From positions 2,525,391-2,589,390 of the forward strand of contig CM052354.1 of assembly GCA_028551475.1 (NCBI GenBank): a DNA stretch of 64,000 bases, given 5' to 3'. This DNA is from Casuarina equisetifolia (lineage: Eukaryota > Streptophyta > Magnoliopsida > Fagales > Casuarinaceae). The notes beneath the pieces are model-generated. The model saw only the letters and a program-made list of their open reading frames with translations. It was not told where the DNA came from and ran no database searches. A program made the translations under genes and the position numbers. Of the stretch, positions 25,403 to 37,010 are shown piece by piece (position 1 is the stretch's first letter; each line of letters starts with the position of its first letter).

Positions 25403-25459
25403 CTCACTTGACATTGCACTGAAGATGGTGACGAAGACAATGACAAGAAAAGCAGTGTC
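25403..25459 (-). pseudogene. Relic second-type signal-peptide exon near copy C
   Basis: The minus strand reads as DTAFLVIVFVTIFSAMS followed by AGTGAGTT, a signal-peptide-like core next to a plausible donor. No in-frame ATG is seen; the upstream sequence is TATAAACATTTTTTT. It lies about 420 bases downstream of the copy C mature-peptide exon. Confidence 0.5.
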
Positions 25460-25876
25460 AAAAAAATGTTTATAGTACACTTAATGCTTCTGCTTTTCTG
25501 AAACTCATTTAAGATGCTTACAAGTATTGGCCATCAACTTATATTGTTCATGCATCTATTGCAATCTTTATGAAACAAGGTATTCAACAAGAACAGAAAG
25601 GAAATATTACTTATCTTCAACCATAACATCTAAAGATTTGAGTGCAGACACAGTTGCAACTTGATTCAAAGGATTCTTCTAAAGTATGCCACTTTATTTC
25701 CTTTTTACATGGATTTGCTTAGGCTTCCATACAGGCAAGTATCACTTTTCAGCTTCAGATTCTCCGTTACAATCCGTTCTCCTAACATGTCACTTGGATG
25801 ACAACAATTAAATCTGAAGAAGGTTGCGTGTTATTGTTCTACTTGTGGCCACGATTCTCTATCTGCGTAGGGCATA

Positions 25877-26101
25877 TTATATCTTATGGAGGCAGCACTT
25901 ACGTCGAGGAAGAATGTGATATGTGCATACAGCGGAGGTAACCCTATGTTCCGTGAAACGACTTTTTCACATCCGAAGGCAAGTTGAATCTCCGAGACAT
26001 GGGTACCAAGGAGGCAGTTCAACAGAGAGGAACTGGCCTCTGTGGGTTACCAACCGAGCATAAGGTTTGATAGGTTTAGCTGTCTGACGAATTCCCCCAC
26101 G
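25877..26101 (-). pseudogene. Decayed peptide gene copy C (mature exon only)
   Basis: Clearly homologous to exon 2 of copies B and E (VELPPWYPCLGDSTCLRM), but the third cysteine codon is a stop (TGA), the fifth cysteine reads Arg, and the exon start with its splice acceptor is deleted. No exon 1 is found upstream; the sequence passes directly into array block R2 at 26.33 kb. Two cysteines of the ancestral frame remain after the stop, so loss of function looks fairly recent. Confidence 0.85.
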
Positions 26102-26332
26102 GAATTGTTGAAAAGACAATAAATGAAACATGTCAGTAAAAGGAAGTGAAAGGTCTTAATTGTCTCTTTGAAGTTTTTTACGATGAAGGCCAATGGATGT
26201 GGGGTCGAAGCCAATTGATAATTTGCATGGAGAAGCAACAGGAGAGAAAAAGGCATGAGAAAAATCATTTCATGGGAAAATCATGATCATTAATTGACGG
26301 TTCATTTTAAAAAAAAAAAAACTTCTTCTGAT

Positions 26333-27838
26333 GCCACATGGAAATAACTATGCAATAAATGGGATGGAGACTAATCATACAGTTCAAGTTGAACCAAATC
26401 ATCCTGTAATGATCACTTAAGTCTTGGATTTCATAACAAAAAGAAAATTTAATTTCTTAGATCCCTTTCTTTTATGAAAAAAAGATTAATATGACAAAAT
26501 GCTATTCATTGGTGCGGAAAGGTAAATTTGATCCATGCATCTTGCAATATGTGTTGCAACACTTTTCTTTACACCGCAAGAGTCATTTTCATTACCTTTA
26601 CACTTATAGTAGGAGTCATTTATGTGCATGATTTAGACTTATACTTCTTTCATTTGGTTGACAATTACCATTCAAAAGCACTTAGACAATCTCTCATTTT
26701 TTTCCCTTCCTCTATGAATCTAATTTTTTGGTTTTCATTTCGACGACTATGGATCCTTAGTGCGATGGATCTCTAAGGAAAGTTTTAAATTTTTGGTCCT
26801 CATTGAAAACTATTTAAATGGACATGGAAAAGAAAATGGAGCCTTGAAGATCTTAATAACTTAATGAAAAAAAATAAAAATTCATATTTTTTCAAGACAA
26901 AATCAAAACAAAATTTTCATGGACTTTATCATGTTTAGTGTGACAACAGCATGGTCAGACTTCATTATGTTTTTGTTGATTCTAGAGAGAATGAAAGTAC
27001 AAAATGTTGTATTCTTGTTTAATAGCTCTTATGATGCGACATGGAAATAAGGATGCAACAAATGGGATCAAGATCAATCACATAATTCAAGTTAATCCTA
27101 TTCATCCACTAATGACCACTTAAGTGTTGGATTTCATAACAAAAAGAAAGTAAAACTTATTAAATCCATTTCTTTGGAAAAATATGAATTATAAAATGAG
27201 ATTGATTGTTGTGTGAAGGTAACTTTGACCCTTTTTATCCATGGATCTTGGAACATGAATTGCAGCACTATTCAATATTTAGCATAAATGATTAATTGCA
27301 GGAATGTGATTGGTCTATCAAGTTATGTTTGTATTGCTTTCGTCACTTTTTTATATTTTTATTTTTAAAAATATAATTAAAATATGTAGTTTTAAATAAC
27401 TACTAAATATTGTAAATAGTTTACTAAAGATCTTCTGAAGTTATGAGGCAGGTAGTATAAACGTTCAAGAAGAAAAGTATATTGCACTTGCCTCTCATTT
27501 TAATGATAAAAAGTGATACGGATTCAATTAGTTTCCACAATTATTCTTTAGTATCAAATTTTGTAGAAATGAAAATGTCAAAGTCCGTCTTACAGGTAAT
27601 GGGAACGATAAATAAATTTAGGTGTCTAAGGAACCCAAGCTGTGGTAGAAAAAAAAAAAAAAGTTTCAGATACTTTGGTTGTCACTCCACCGGCAACCAA
27701 CCCTACTTTTTCAGCCAACGAGGTTGTATCACGGAATATTATGTCGCCATGACACAATCAGAATGTTTTCTATGTGGATGAAGATGGAGATAGTGAATTT
27801 TGATGAATCCCTTTGAATGTTTTAGGATGAAGAAAGAA
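26333..27838. repeat. Segmental duplication, right copy
   Basis: Partner of 23069-24640, lacking the inverted-repeat left arm and differing by short indels, such as a shorter poly-A near 27651. It is followed at once by a short coding-like insertion that is absent after the left copy. Confidence 0.85.
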
Positions 27839-28061
27839 ATCAAGAAAATGGGCCCTCCAAGGAAAGTACGACAAAAAATGCTTTGATGAAGACCTTCACA
27901 AGCAGGATGTTAAAGTCTCCATAGATAAGGATAGGCCTGATCCACAAGTAGTAGACAATGAAGTACTCAGACAGATACAACCCGACTACAACCTTGAGGA
28001 AAAGAATCAATCTCAAGACCAAGGATCACAGTTGCAACTTGATTTGAATGGATTCTTCTAA
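27829..28061 (+). other. Short polar open frame of unknown origin
   Basis: An open frame without an ATG runs through KWALQGKYDKKCFDEDL, then DKDRPDPQVVDNEVLRQ and IQPDYNLEEKNQSQDQG. It has about 75 codons, very rich in Asp/Glu/Lys/Gln, unlike the AT-rich surroundings. It then runs into array sequence (LQLDLNGFF, stop). The piece up to about 28025 is missing from the left segmental copy. It may be an exon-like fragment captured from another gene or element; I do not recognise it. Confidence 0.35.
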
Positions 28062-28237
28062 AGTATGCCACTCGATTGGCTTTTTACATGGAATTGCGTA
28101 CACGTCCACACAGGAAAGGATCACTTTTCAGCTTCAGATTCTCCGTTACAGTCCGTTCACATAACATGTCACTTGGATGACGACAATTAAATCTGAAGAA
28201 GATTGCGTGTTATTGCTCTACTTGTGGCCACGATTGT

Positions 28238-28497
28238 CTATCTTCGTGGGACATGTCTTATCTTACAAAGGTAGCACGTACATCGAGGAAGAATGCGTGA
28301 TGTCCATTCTACTTAAAAATCCCTATCTTCCCTGAATCGTGTTTTGCACATCCGAAGGCAAGTTAAATCTCTGAGACATGGATCCCTAGGAGACAGTTCA
28401 ACAAATAGCAACTGGCCTTGGTGGTATACCAACCAAGCATAAGGTTTAAGAGGTTTAGCTCTCTGGCGAATACCCCTAGGGAGAGCCGTAGATTCTA
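28238..28497 (-). pseudogene. Decayed peptide gene copy D (mature exon only)
   Basis: Homologous to exon 2 of copy E: VESTALPRG, then RQRAKPLKPYAWLVYHQG, then DPCLRDLTCLRMCKTRFRE. The splice acceptor reads TGCGG instead of TGCAG, an in-frame stop follows the third cysteine, and the fourth cysteine reads Trp. The tail RILPRCTCYLC is still conserved. The intron side matches copies B and E for about 400 bases (including a (CT)n tract at 28701-28717), then breaks off near 28915, so exon 1 is lost. Confidence 0.85.
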
Positions 28498-30196
28498 CCG
28501 CATGGAAGGAATTGTTGAAAAGTAAATAAACTGGTAATCACTAAATGAAACATGCTAGAAAAAGAAAATGAAAGGATTTAATTATCTGTTTAAATTTTTG
28601 TAGGATGAAGGCCAATGAATGTGGGATCGAACCCTCACCCAATTGATTTTCAAGGTATAAATTGCAGTGTACAAGTAACGCTGGATGGAGAAAGAATCAA
28701 CTCTCTCTCTCTCTCTCATCTTGCAAATTTGAACGGTGATATTTAGATTGACCAATGTTTAAGGGAAAAGAAAATCAGTTCTATAATTTATGTGCTAAAG
28801 TTCTTGTGATTCTCTTCTCGATTTTGACTACTAAATGATTGTAAGGCAACCTCCCTTTATGTTCTCACTACATCTTGTTTTGATGATTTAATGATTCATA
28901 ATCCACTTGTGCTGAAGTTCTTAATGGTTTATAACCAAATATTTGATAGATTTGTGAACTTCAAATATTAAAAAAATATTTTCATAATACTTTTTAGTGT
29001 AAAATAATTTTGGATTGTGGAAACTATATATCTGGAAAATAATCATTTGTTCTACATATGTTCTACAATTTTTGTTGGCAAAAGATAGATGAATAATATA
29101 TATACACATAGTTTTTCAAATATAGTCAACATCAAAATATATTGAAGCACTTAGTTGTACTAAATACATGGATGGAACATAGCTACATTTGTTCATAGAT
29201 TATCTTATCTCTTTAGTTATTTAACATTTGTTAGCATTTCATGTAAAGATAAATAAGTTGGTAGTAATTCATAAGAAAAAGGTTAAGACCGAATTCAGCC
29301 CCCTTTGTCGGGTCATCTGGAAGCCATTAAATCTTGCACTTCGTTTATACCCATCAAAACTCAAAATTCAATGACACATAGAAACCAACTGTGTCTTGGT
29401 GCCATCAAGTAAAGCTAATTTGTATGCAAAACTCCAAGTATTTTTGTAAGTTGGAGCCATAGTAACCAACACCCCTCGGGCATGAAATCCAGAGTCTATT
29501 GCAGTTTGCAAAAGGATATATTATCTTTGGCATAGAACTTACAATTCACGTTGGTAGCTAGATAATGAGTTAAATATGGTAAAGATTACTTTCTTATTGC
29601 TTAATTCAGACTTGAAAAGTATCTATGTATGGATGAATAATTTCTTACTCTTGATTAGATTTTTGAGTAAGAATTGATTTTTTTAGATCATTTTGTTTTA
29701 AATCAAAAACTGCAATTAAATAACCATTCAAATGTTAGAACGCATATGGAAAGTAAAAGTTGATATCCCATTATGCCCTCTCACGCAAAAAGTTGTTATA
29801 GTTACGCACTCAGAGCTAAAAGCTTAAAATCTCCATATTATGTCACAAAATTTATTCTGATATTGACGTTTTTATTTAATCCTTGTACAATGAATATTAA
29901 CAGGTCCACGAACGTTTCATATAGTTTTTTACCTTGAAAAACAAAGCAACTTCTAACACTAGGATGATCGGTAGGAAATCAATTTCAGAACATATTTCTA
30001 CTTATAGAAAAGACTAATATTTTCGGACTCTTAAAGGATATGCAGTATAAAATTTCATGGAGAAGATGAGAAATTCAATAGAAAGACATACACTAGCAAG
30101 AGTCTCAGATCATAGGGTGTTCATTTATGCTGTATATCATAGCCACATTTCACTCTTGGATGGATATAGTTTGGGTGATTCTGGAAAGTTCGAGAA

Positions 30197-30253
30197 CTCA
30201 CTTGAAGTTGTAGTGCAGATGGAAAGGAAGACAATGGCAAGAAAAGCAGCGTC
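30197..30253 (-). pseudogene. Relic second-type signal-peptide exon downstream of copy E
   Basis: The minus strand reads DAAFLAIVFLSICTTTS then AAGTGAGTT, a hydrophobic signal-like core with a donor-like end and no in-frame ATG. It lies about 780 bases downstream of the exon 2 stop of copy E. Confidence 0.5.
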
Positions 30254-30589
30254 AAATCAATGTTTTAGTGCACGCTTATTGTTTCTATTCTTCTGAAACT
30301 CATATGAGTTGGTTGCAATTATTTTCCAGTCACCCATATTGTTCATACATCTATTGCAATTCTTATGAAAAAAGGCATTCAAACAGAACAGTAGAACAAT
30401 ATTACTTATCCAAAGATTTGAGTACAAACAAATAGTTGCAACTTGGTTTGAACGGATTCTTCTAAAGTATGCCACTAGATGGATTTGCATAGGCTTCATG
30501 ATTGCCACTTTCATGATGATGATTAAATTTAAAGAATGAAATAGAAGATGATTTCAAAATAGAACAATTAACTTTCTAATCTTGTTAGC

Positions 30590-30790
30590 TGAAGTAAAAA
30601 GAAATTATATGAGAAAGAATTTTTTAATTTTAAAATATAAAATTATTATCGAAAAATGTCATTATAAGTGATATTTAAAGGCTTTCAACTTTTGTTTTTT
30701 TTTTTTTCGTAATTTTTGTAATTCTAATAATATTGGGAGTATATCCTTATACTTTTGTAGATTATATTTTTTTAGTATAAACTTATATTT
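30590..30790 (+). repeat. Interspersed AT-rich repeat, copy 1 of 3
   Basis: About 200 bp sharing AAATATAAAAT, GTCATT..AAGTGA, AAGGCTTT.AAC and ATACTTTTGTA with 51300-51500 (same strand) and 33110-33310 (opposite strand). No clear terminal inverted repeats or target duplications were found, so the class is open. Confidence 0.6.
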
Positions 30791-31035
30791 TTACTAAAAT
30801 AAATAAATAAATCTAAACTCTCAAACAAATATTTTATTGTATTATAATTGGAAGATTTCACACTCAATTTATTTTTTTAGATAAATTGTAATGCTAAGAT
30901 ATGACTTTAAACTTTTGTACTTTCTTATTCTTCCATAAATAAATTTACATATTCATCAAAAAAAAAAAAATCTGAAGAAGATTGCATGTTATTTTTCTAC
31001 TTGTGGCCACGATTCTCTATCAAGATGGGGGCATA

Positions 31036-31482
31036 TTAAATCTTATGAAGGTAGCACGTGCATCGATGAAGAATGCGTGATGTGCATTTTGCGACCTGAA
31101 CAAAATATTCCCCGAAATGACTTTTGCATATCCGAAGGCAAGTTGAATCCTTGAGACATGGGTACCAAGGAGGCAATTCAAAAACGAGAAACGGGCCTCT
31201 GTGGTATACCAACCGAGCATAAGGTTTAATAAATTTAGCTCTCTGTCGAGCCCCCCTGAGAAGTCCCATAGATTCTGCTGCATGAAAGGAATAGTTGACG
31301 AATAAATAAAATAGTAGTTAATAAATGAAACATGCTAGGAAAAGAAAATGAAAGGATTTAATAGTCTCTTTCAATTTTGTCAGCATGAAGGCCAGTGGAT
31401 GTGGGATTGAACCCTCACCCAATTGATTTTCAGGCTGTAAATTGCAATATAAAAGTAATGCTGGATGGTGGAAAGAATCAAC

Positions 31483-31528
<46 letters not shown>

Positions 31529-32517
31529 AGAGATTTTTTCTCTCCCAATGTTTAGAGAAAAGAAAATATGTTTTATAATATATGTGATAAAGTTCTTAGT
31601 GATTTTCCTCTCAATTTTGATTACTAAATTATTGTAAGGTAACCATCATTCATCTTCCCATCACATCTTGATTTTTGATAATTTAATGATTCATAATCCA
31701 CTTGTAACCTAAACTAATATATATATGTATATATTTTGATGTAGATTTTAAAGTTCCTATTACTCCTATTTATCAAGTTCGGGGTAAACTCTCATAGTTA
31801 AACCTTTTATTTTTCTCCCCTTCCCTTATATGGAGCTTTTGTCCATAAGATTGATAGTTGCATGGGGAAGTAAAGCGGAGGAAAAAAAAAAAAAGGAACA
31901 AACATTAGAAAAATCATTTGATGAGAAAACCATGATCAACATATAATAGTTTCTGTAAGATGTTTATTATCTAATGCAAGATTCAACTTAAAATTAGTGG
32001 AATCTATTAACATATGAATAAGAATCCTAATATATTTTTTATTAATATAGAACTTCTTATCACATTTTAACATGCCTCCTCTCGGTGCCATATTATATTC
32101 CAATGCATAGACACAAATCAATGAGAACCTTTTAGGGTGTAAAGGAGTATTTGGCTCTAATACCATGTTAAGTAGTTTATTATCTAACTTAAAAAATAAC
32201 TTAAGAGTTGGTGGAACTCATTATTATATTGCCCAAGATCTTAATATATTCCTTAGTAATTTTTGAGTCATTACTCACAGAAATCATATGGAGATTTCTA
32301 CACCACTACGGATCGGTAACGACAAATCTTCTACTCTACTTACACGTAAGCATATACAATATTGTCTATCACTAGAAAATCAAGGAACTATGGTATATTC
32401 CATTAGCGGGAAACGAAAGTGTGTTTCCTACTCACCTGGGGTTGCAGGGAAGATGAAGATCAAGACTAAGAGGAAAACAACCAAGATAAAACAATTTGAC
32501 TTAGAAGAATTGGCCAT
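31036..32517 (-). CDS. Secreted defensin-like cysteine-rich peptide, copy E (exons 32436-32517 and 31036-31277)
   Basis: Intact two-exon gene for a predicted 107-residue secreted peptide. Exon 1 encodes MANSSKSNCFILVV and a hydrophobic core ending FPATP, with a GTGAGT donor in phase 1. Exon 2 follows a CATGCAG acceptor and begins AESMGLLRG. The basic spacer RQRAKFIKPYARLVYHRG precedes FELPPWYPC and exactly six cysteines, C-x5-C-x3-C-x13-C-x7-C-x-C, ending CYLHKI. The intron is 1158 bases with a 38-base CT tract. The helix-like CLRIC and closing CTC fit the cysteine-stabilised alpha-beta fold (C1-C4, C2-C5, C3-C6 by analogy). The role may be antimicrobial or cell-cell signalling; nothing in the sequence decides between them. 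Confidence 0.8.
31485..31522. repeat. (TC)n microsatellite in the intron of copy E
   Basis: About 19 uninterrupted TC units near the 3' end of the intron; the longest of the three equivalent tracts in copies B, D and E. Confidence 0.95.
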
Positions 32518-32554
32518 GTTCCTCTTTCTTGTGATTTAAAGGAGGGTGAAATAA

Positions 32555-32563
32555 GCATTTATA
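32555..32563 (-). promoter_or_regulatory. TATA box of peptide gene E
   Basis: TATAAATGC, 38-46 bases upstream of the ATG, in the same conserved flank as copies A and B (CTGGCAATATTCTA near 32590-32605). Confidence 0.6.
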
Positions 32564-33109
32564 GTAGAAATTTTGCGACTACTTCTGCTTTAGAATATTG
32601 CCAGCATTAAGTATAGGTGTGGAACCTCGACGATCGGAGAGGAGCAAACGCTTCATGAACTTTTTAAGGCATAAGTTTTGTTTAGTACAACTTGGTCTTC
32701 TCTTCTAGAAGAGTCAATTTCAATACCTTTACACTAGCAATACGAGCCATTTATGTGCATAATTTAAACTTATATTTTTACTCATTTTGGCTAACAATAA
32801 CCCCTTCAAATGGAGTTAGACAATCTCTCATTTTCTATTCCCTTCTTCAAGGATCCAATTTTTTTGTCCTTGTTTTCACGACAATAGATCCTTAGTATGA
32901 TGGATCTCTAAGGAAAATTCTTTCTTTTTTTCATTCCAGTAAGCAATAGGAGATTTTAAATCTTTATTCCTTGTAAAATATTGTTCAAATGGATATAGAA
33001 AAGAAAATAGAGCCTTGGAAATGCATATTAACAACTTAGTGAAAATAACAAAAATTCAAATTTTTTTGTAAAGACAAATTTAGAGGTAATTTTTTTTTAG
33101 TAAAATTGT

Positions 33110-33310
33110 AAGTTTGCTTTAATAAAAGGTAGTGTACAAAAATATAGGGACATATCTCAACATTACAAGAATTACTAAAACTACGAAAAAATAGAAGTTG
33201 GAAGCTTACAAATCTCACTTAAAATGATATTTTATTGCAAGAATTTTATATTTTGAAATAAAGAAGTTTTCTTTTGTAAATTTTTCTTTACTTTAGTTAA
33301 AAGATTGAAA
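33110..33310 (-). repeat. Interspersed AT-rich repeat, copy 2 of 3
   Basis: Reverse-complement relative of 30590-30790 and 51300-51500, recognisable by GTACAAAAATATAGGGACATAT, CTCACTTAAAATGA and TATTTTGAAA. Inverted placement suggests dispersal independent of the tandem units. Confidence 0.6.
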
Positions 33311-35869
33311 TGTCAATTGTTATATTTTGAAATCATATTCTATTATGTTATCCCCATATACAATAAATGCAGGATAAAAAAGATATCTTAGAAGTATTAC
33401 AACCAAATCATTTTCTTTAGTTGTTCTAATAATCTATTGTAATTCTTCATTTCATCTTTCAATATAATGTCGAAGTTTATTTTGAGTAAGGATAGGCTTC
33501 CAAATCATCATTGTCCATAAACATTAAAAAAAAAAAAGACTCTTGCTCTTTACTTGGAATTGACAAAATTCACAATATAGGTTTTTGTATGATAAGAGCA
33601 TGGTAAAATTTACTAGTATTGTGAAAATGTTTTTGTGTGACAAGAGCTTGGTAGTTTTCATGGACTTAGTTTATGTCTTTGTGACTCTTGATTGTATGAA
33701 AGTACAAATGTTGTGTTCTTGTTTAATTTACTCTTCCGATGTTAGATGAAAATAAGGATGCAGCAAGTGGCATGGTAACCTATCATATAATTCAAGTTAA
33801 ACTAAATCATCCAGTAATGATCACTTAACTATTGGATTCCAAAACAAAAAGAAAGTTTTATTTCGTAGATCCTTTTCTTTATAGAAAATTAGGAATATGA
33901 TAAAATGCTACTGATTGGTTTGCGAAGGTAACTTTGACATTTCTTTATCCATGGATTTTGCAATATGTACTGCAACATTTTTCTTTACATGGCAAGAGTC
34001 ATTTTGTTACCTTCACACTTGTGGTAGGAGTCATTTATGTGCATAATTTAGAATTGTACTTCTGTTCATTTGGTTGACAATTACACTTCAAAAGCACATA
34101 GACGGCGCTGCATTTCTTCCCTTCTTTATGAATCCAATAGTTTTGTTTTCACTTAGACGACCATGGATCGTAAGTGCTATGGATCTCTAAGGAAATATCT
34201 TCTTTGTTTTTTCAACAAGTAATAAGAAATTTTAAATATTTGGTCCTCATTAGTATTTGTTTAAATGGAGCCTTGAAGATATTAATAACTTAATGAGCAA
34301 AAAATTAAAATTAAAATTTTTTTCCTAAAGACAAAATCAAAAACCAAAATTTTCATGGACTTAATCATGTTGTGTGACAAAAACAAGGTCATTTCATGGA
34401 CTTAACTATGTTTTTGTTGACTCTAGACAGAATGAAACTATAAAATGTTATATTCTTGTACAGCTAACTCTTACAATGCCATAGAAATAAGGACGCAATA
34501 TATGGGATCGGGACCAATCATATAATTCAAGTCAAACCAATTCAACCACTAATGACCACGTAAGTGTCGCATTGCATAAGAAAAAGAAAGTTTAAATTAT
34601 TAGATCCATTCCTTTAGAAAAGAAAATGAATATTATAAAATGCGATTGATTGGTATGTGAAGAACTTTGACCATTTCTTTATCCATGGGTCTTGCAATAT
34701 GTATCGTAGAACTATTCAAAATTTAGCATAAGTAATTAACTGCACGAATGTGATTCTTTGCTTCAATTGGCTGTAGATTTTAGAAAGCAAGTGGGCACTT
34801 AGTTAAAAAGAAAAAGTCCAAAATTCTTGATATCTATTGATTCAATGGTGATAATAGTTATTGAAAAGCCACAAATGTAATTCAGCATGTAAATCTAAAC
34901 AAATAAGTTTTACTAGCAATTTTTTTTTTGATGAATATGTGAGTAAGTTTTACTAGCATTTGTCAATGGATAAAGCTCCTGAAGTAAGCAGACTCTCTTG
35001 TCTTTGCCATGCGTTCCTTCTCTTGTATCAATGTACGAACAACAACGATGACAACTACTTTTAGGGTGAGTCAAAAAACCAACAACCCTTGCGCACAAAA
35101 TAAACAATCTATTATAGTTTGTAAGGGTATGTGTTATCCTTGACATGGAACTTATGAGTCATGTTAGTTGCCGGAGAACATTTTAAAAATGATTTAGGTT
35201 GTCCCATATTGCCTAGGTCGTACTAGAAATCCTCTATACATTAAAGAATAATTTCTTATTCTTAGGTTGAATTTGGATAAGAACTGAGTTTTAATTTTTA
35301 ATTTTTATATTAAAAAAGTCCTATTTTATAGCCTTTCAACTGGTAGAATGAGTCATTGAAAGTAAAGGTTGAATCTCTTGCTTGCTTCGCTTCGAGAAAT
35401 TAAACCATCCCATTGATGCTTTCTCTCACAGGAAGTTATTCTAGCTATGCATTCAAAGCTTAAAGCTTAATTCTTACAATTACCGTGTTGTTTTATAAAA
35501 GTCGTTCTTCCCTTGATATTATTACTTTATGCCTATGTATTGAAAATTAACGTACCCATGAAGATTTCATGCAGGCTTTTTTTTTTTTTTTTTTAAATAA
35601 AAAAAAGACAATTTCTAACACTAGGATAATCGTTAGGATATCAAATTCAACCCATATTTCTTCTCATAATAAAGATTGATTTTTTATTTATTTTTTTGGC
35701 TCCCGAGAGAAATGGAGTATAAAATTTCATGTAGAAGATGAGAAATTGAACAGTAAACGTGCACCAGGAAGCGTCTCAGATCATAAGTTGTTCCTATATA
35801 TGCTGTATATCATAACCACATTTCATTCCTTGATGGATACAGCCTGGGTGGTTCTGCAGAGTTCGAGTA

Positions 35870-35926
35870 CTCGCCTGAGGTTGGAGTGAAGATGGTGACG
35901 AAGATTATGGCAAGAAAAGCAGGTCG
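35870..35926 (-). pseudogene. Relic second-type signal-peptide exon downstream of copy F
   Basis: The minus strand reads RPAFLAIIFVTIFTPTS followed by AGGCGAGT, a GC-type donor where the genes have GT. The frame meets a stop upstream before any ATG. It lies about 370 bases downstream of the copy F stop codon. Confidence 0.5.
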
Positions 35927-36291
35927 ACTAAATGTTTATAGTACGGGTTGTTTGCTTCTACTCGTCTAAACTCGTATGAGTGGTTTACAAGTATTTTCCA
36001 GCAACTTCTATTGTTCGTCCAACAATGGCCTTTTTTATTAAAAAGGCATCCAAACATTGCAGTAGAGCAATATTATTGCCTTCAGCCATAATATTTACAG
36101 ATTTGAGTACAAACACATAGTTGCAACTTGATTGACCTTTTAGATGGATTTTCATAGGCTTTTATAGAGGAAAGGACCATTTTTCACCTTCAGATTCTCA
36201 AGTACGATCCGTTCTCTAAATCTGAAGAAGATTGTGTGTCATTGTTCTACATGGGGCATATTAAATCTTCTGATGGAGAGTCATTTATTGT

Positions 36292-36974
36292 TCATATTAT
36301 AAAGACGCACGTACATCGGCCAACATGGAGAATGCCTCTTGTGCATTCTGCCTTGACAAGGCTACGTGTTCCGAAACGATCTTTGCACCACCTACGGCAA
36401 GTTGAATCCCTTCGGCATGGGTACCAAGGCGGCAATTCAACACATAGCAATCGGCCTCTTCGATATACCAAACGAACAAAAAGTTTTATAGGTTTAGCTT
36501 TTAGACGACCCATAGATTCTACTGCATAAAACGAATAGTTGAAAGGTAAATAAATTAGTAGTTAATAAATGAAACATGCTAGGAAAATAATATGAAAAGG
36601 TTTCCTTCTCAATTGATGTTCAGGCAGTAATTACAATGTACGAGGGATGTTGGATGAAGAAATGTTAGATTTTGAACATGAAAAGAAGCCAAAAATGAAA
36701 AACAAAAGGAAATAAAAAAATACAGAAAAGTTTCTTTATTTGATTGCTTGAAAAACCCATACAATTCATGCCCTTCCTAGGCATTTTCCCCTCCGTTCCT
36801 AAATGTTTTTCGGTTATGTCCATCAACATACGCGTTACTTGTGCTGCACAAATACACAAAATACTCATTTTCCAATAGGTTTAACTATTTACCTGAGGTT
36901 GCAGCAAAGATGAAGATGAAGATTAAGACAAAGACAACCGCAAGAAAACATTTAGATTTAGGAGTCTTGGCCAT
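36292..36974 (-). CDS. Secreted defensin-like cysteine-rich peptide, copy F (exons 36893-36974 and 36292-36521)
   Basis: Intact two-exon gene for a predicted 103-residue secreted peptide. Exon 1 encodes MAKTPKSKCFLAVV and a hydrophobic core ending FAATS, with a GTAAAT donor in phase 1. Exon 2 follows TATGCAG and begins VESMGRLKAK. Its spacer is four residues shorter than in B and E. VELPPWYPC leads into C-x5-C-x3-C-x13-C-x9-C-x-C and the ending CTCVFII. The fourth-to-fifth cysteine loop has two extra residues (TRGILHVGR), and the loops are very Arg-rich (RRDST, RRW). The intron is only 371 bases because the CT-tract half seen in B and E is missing. As the most upstream unit (37 kb) it marks the array's right edge. 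DEFL-type apoplastic peptide; activity unknown. Confidence 0.78.
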
Positions 36975-37010
36975 GTTCTTCAGCTTATGCTGAAAAGGAG
37001 TTTCCACCAA

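Noticed and set aside
34913-35146. Minus-strand frame with SSCHRCC and several cysteines, as a further secreted peptide
   Set aside because: No signal peptide, cysteine spacing unlike the array genes, and it lies in a shared flanking block where the other copies have no open frame.
16963-36974. Epidermal patterning factor (EPF/EPFL) identity for the peptide genes
   Set aside because: EPF peptides have a different cysteine order with closely spaced CxxC groups; here CxxxC and CxC fit the defensin-like frame.
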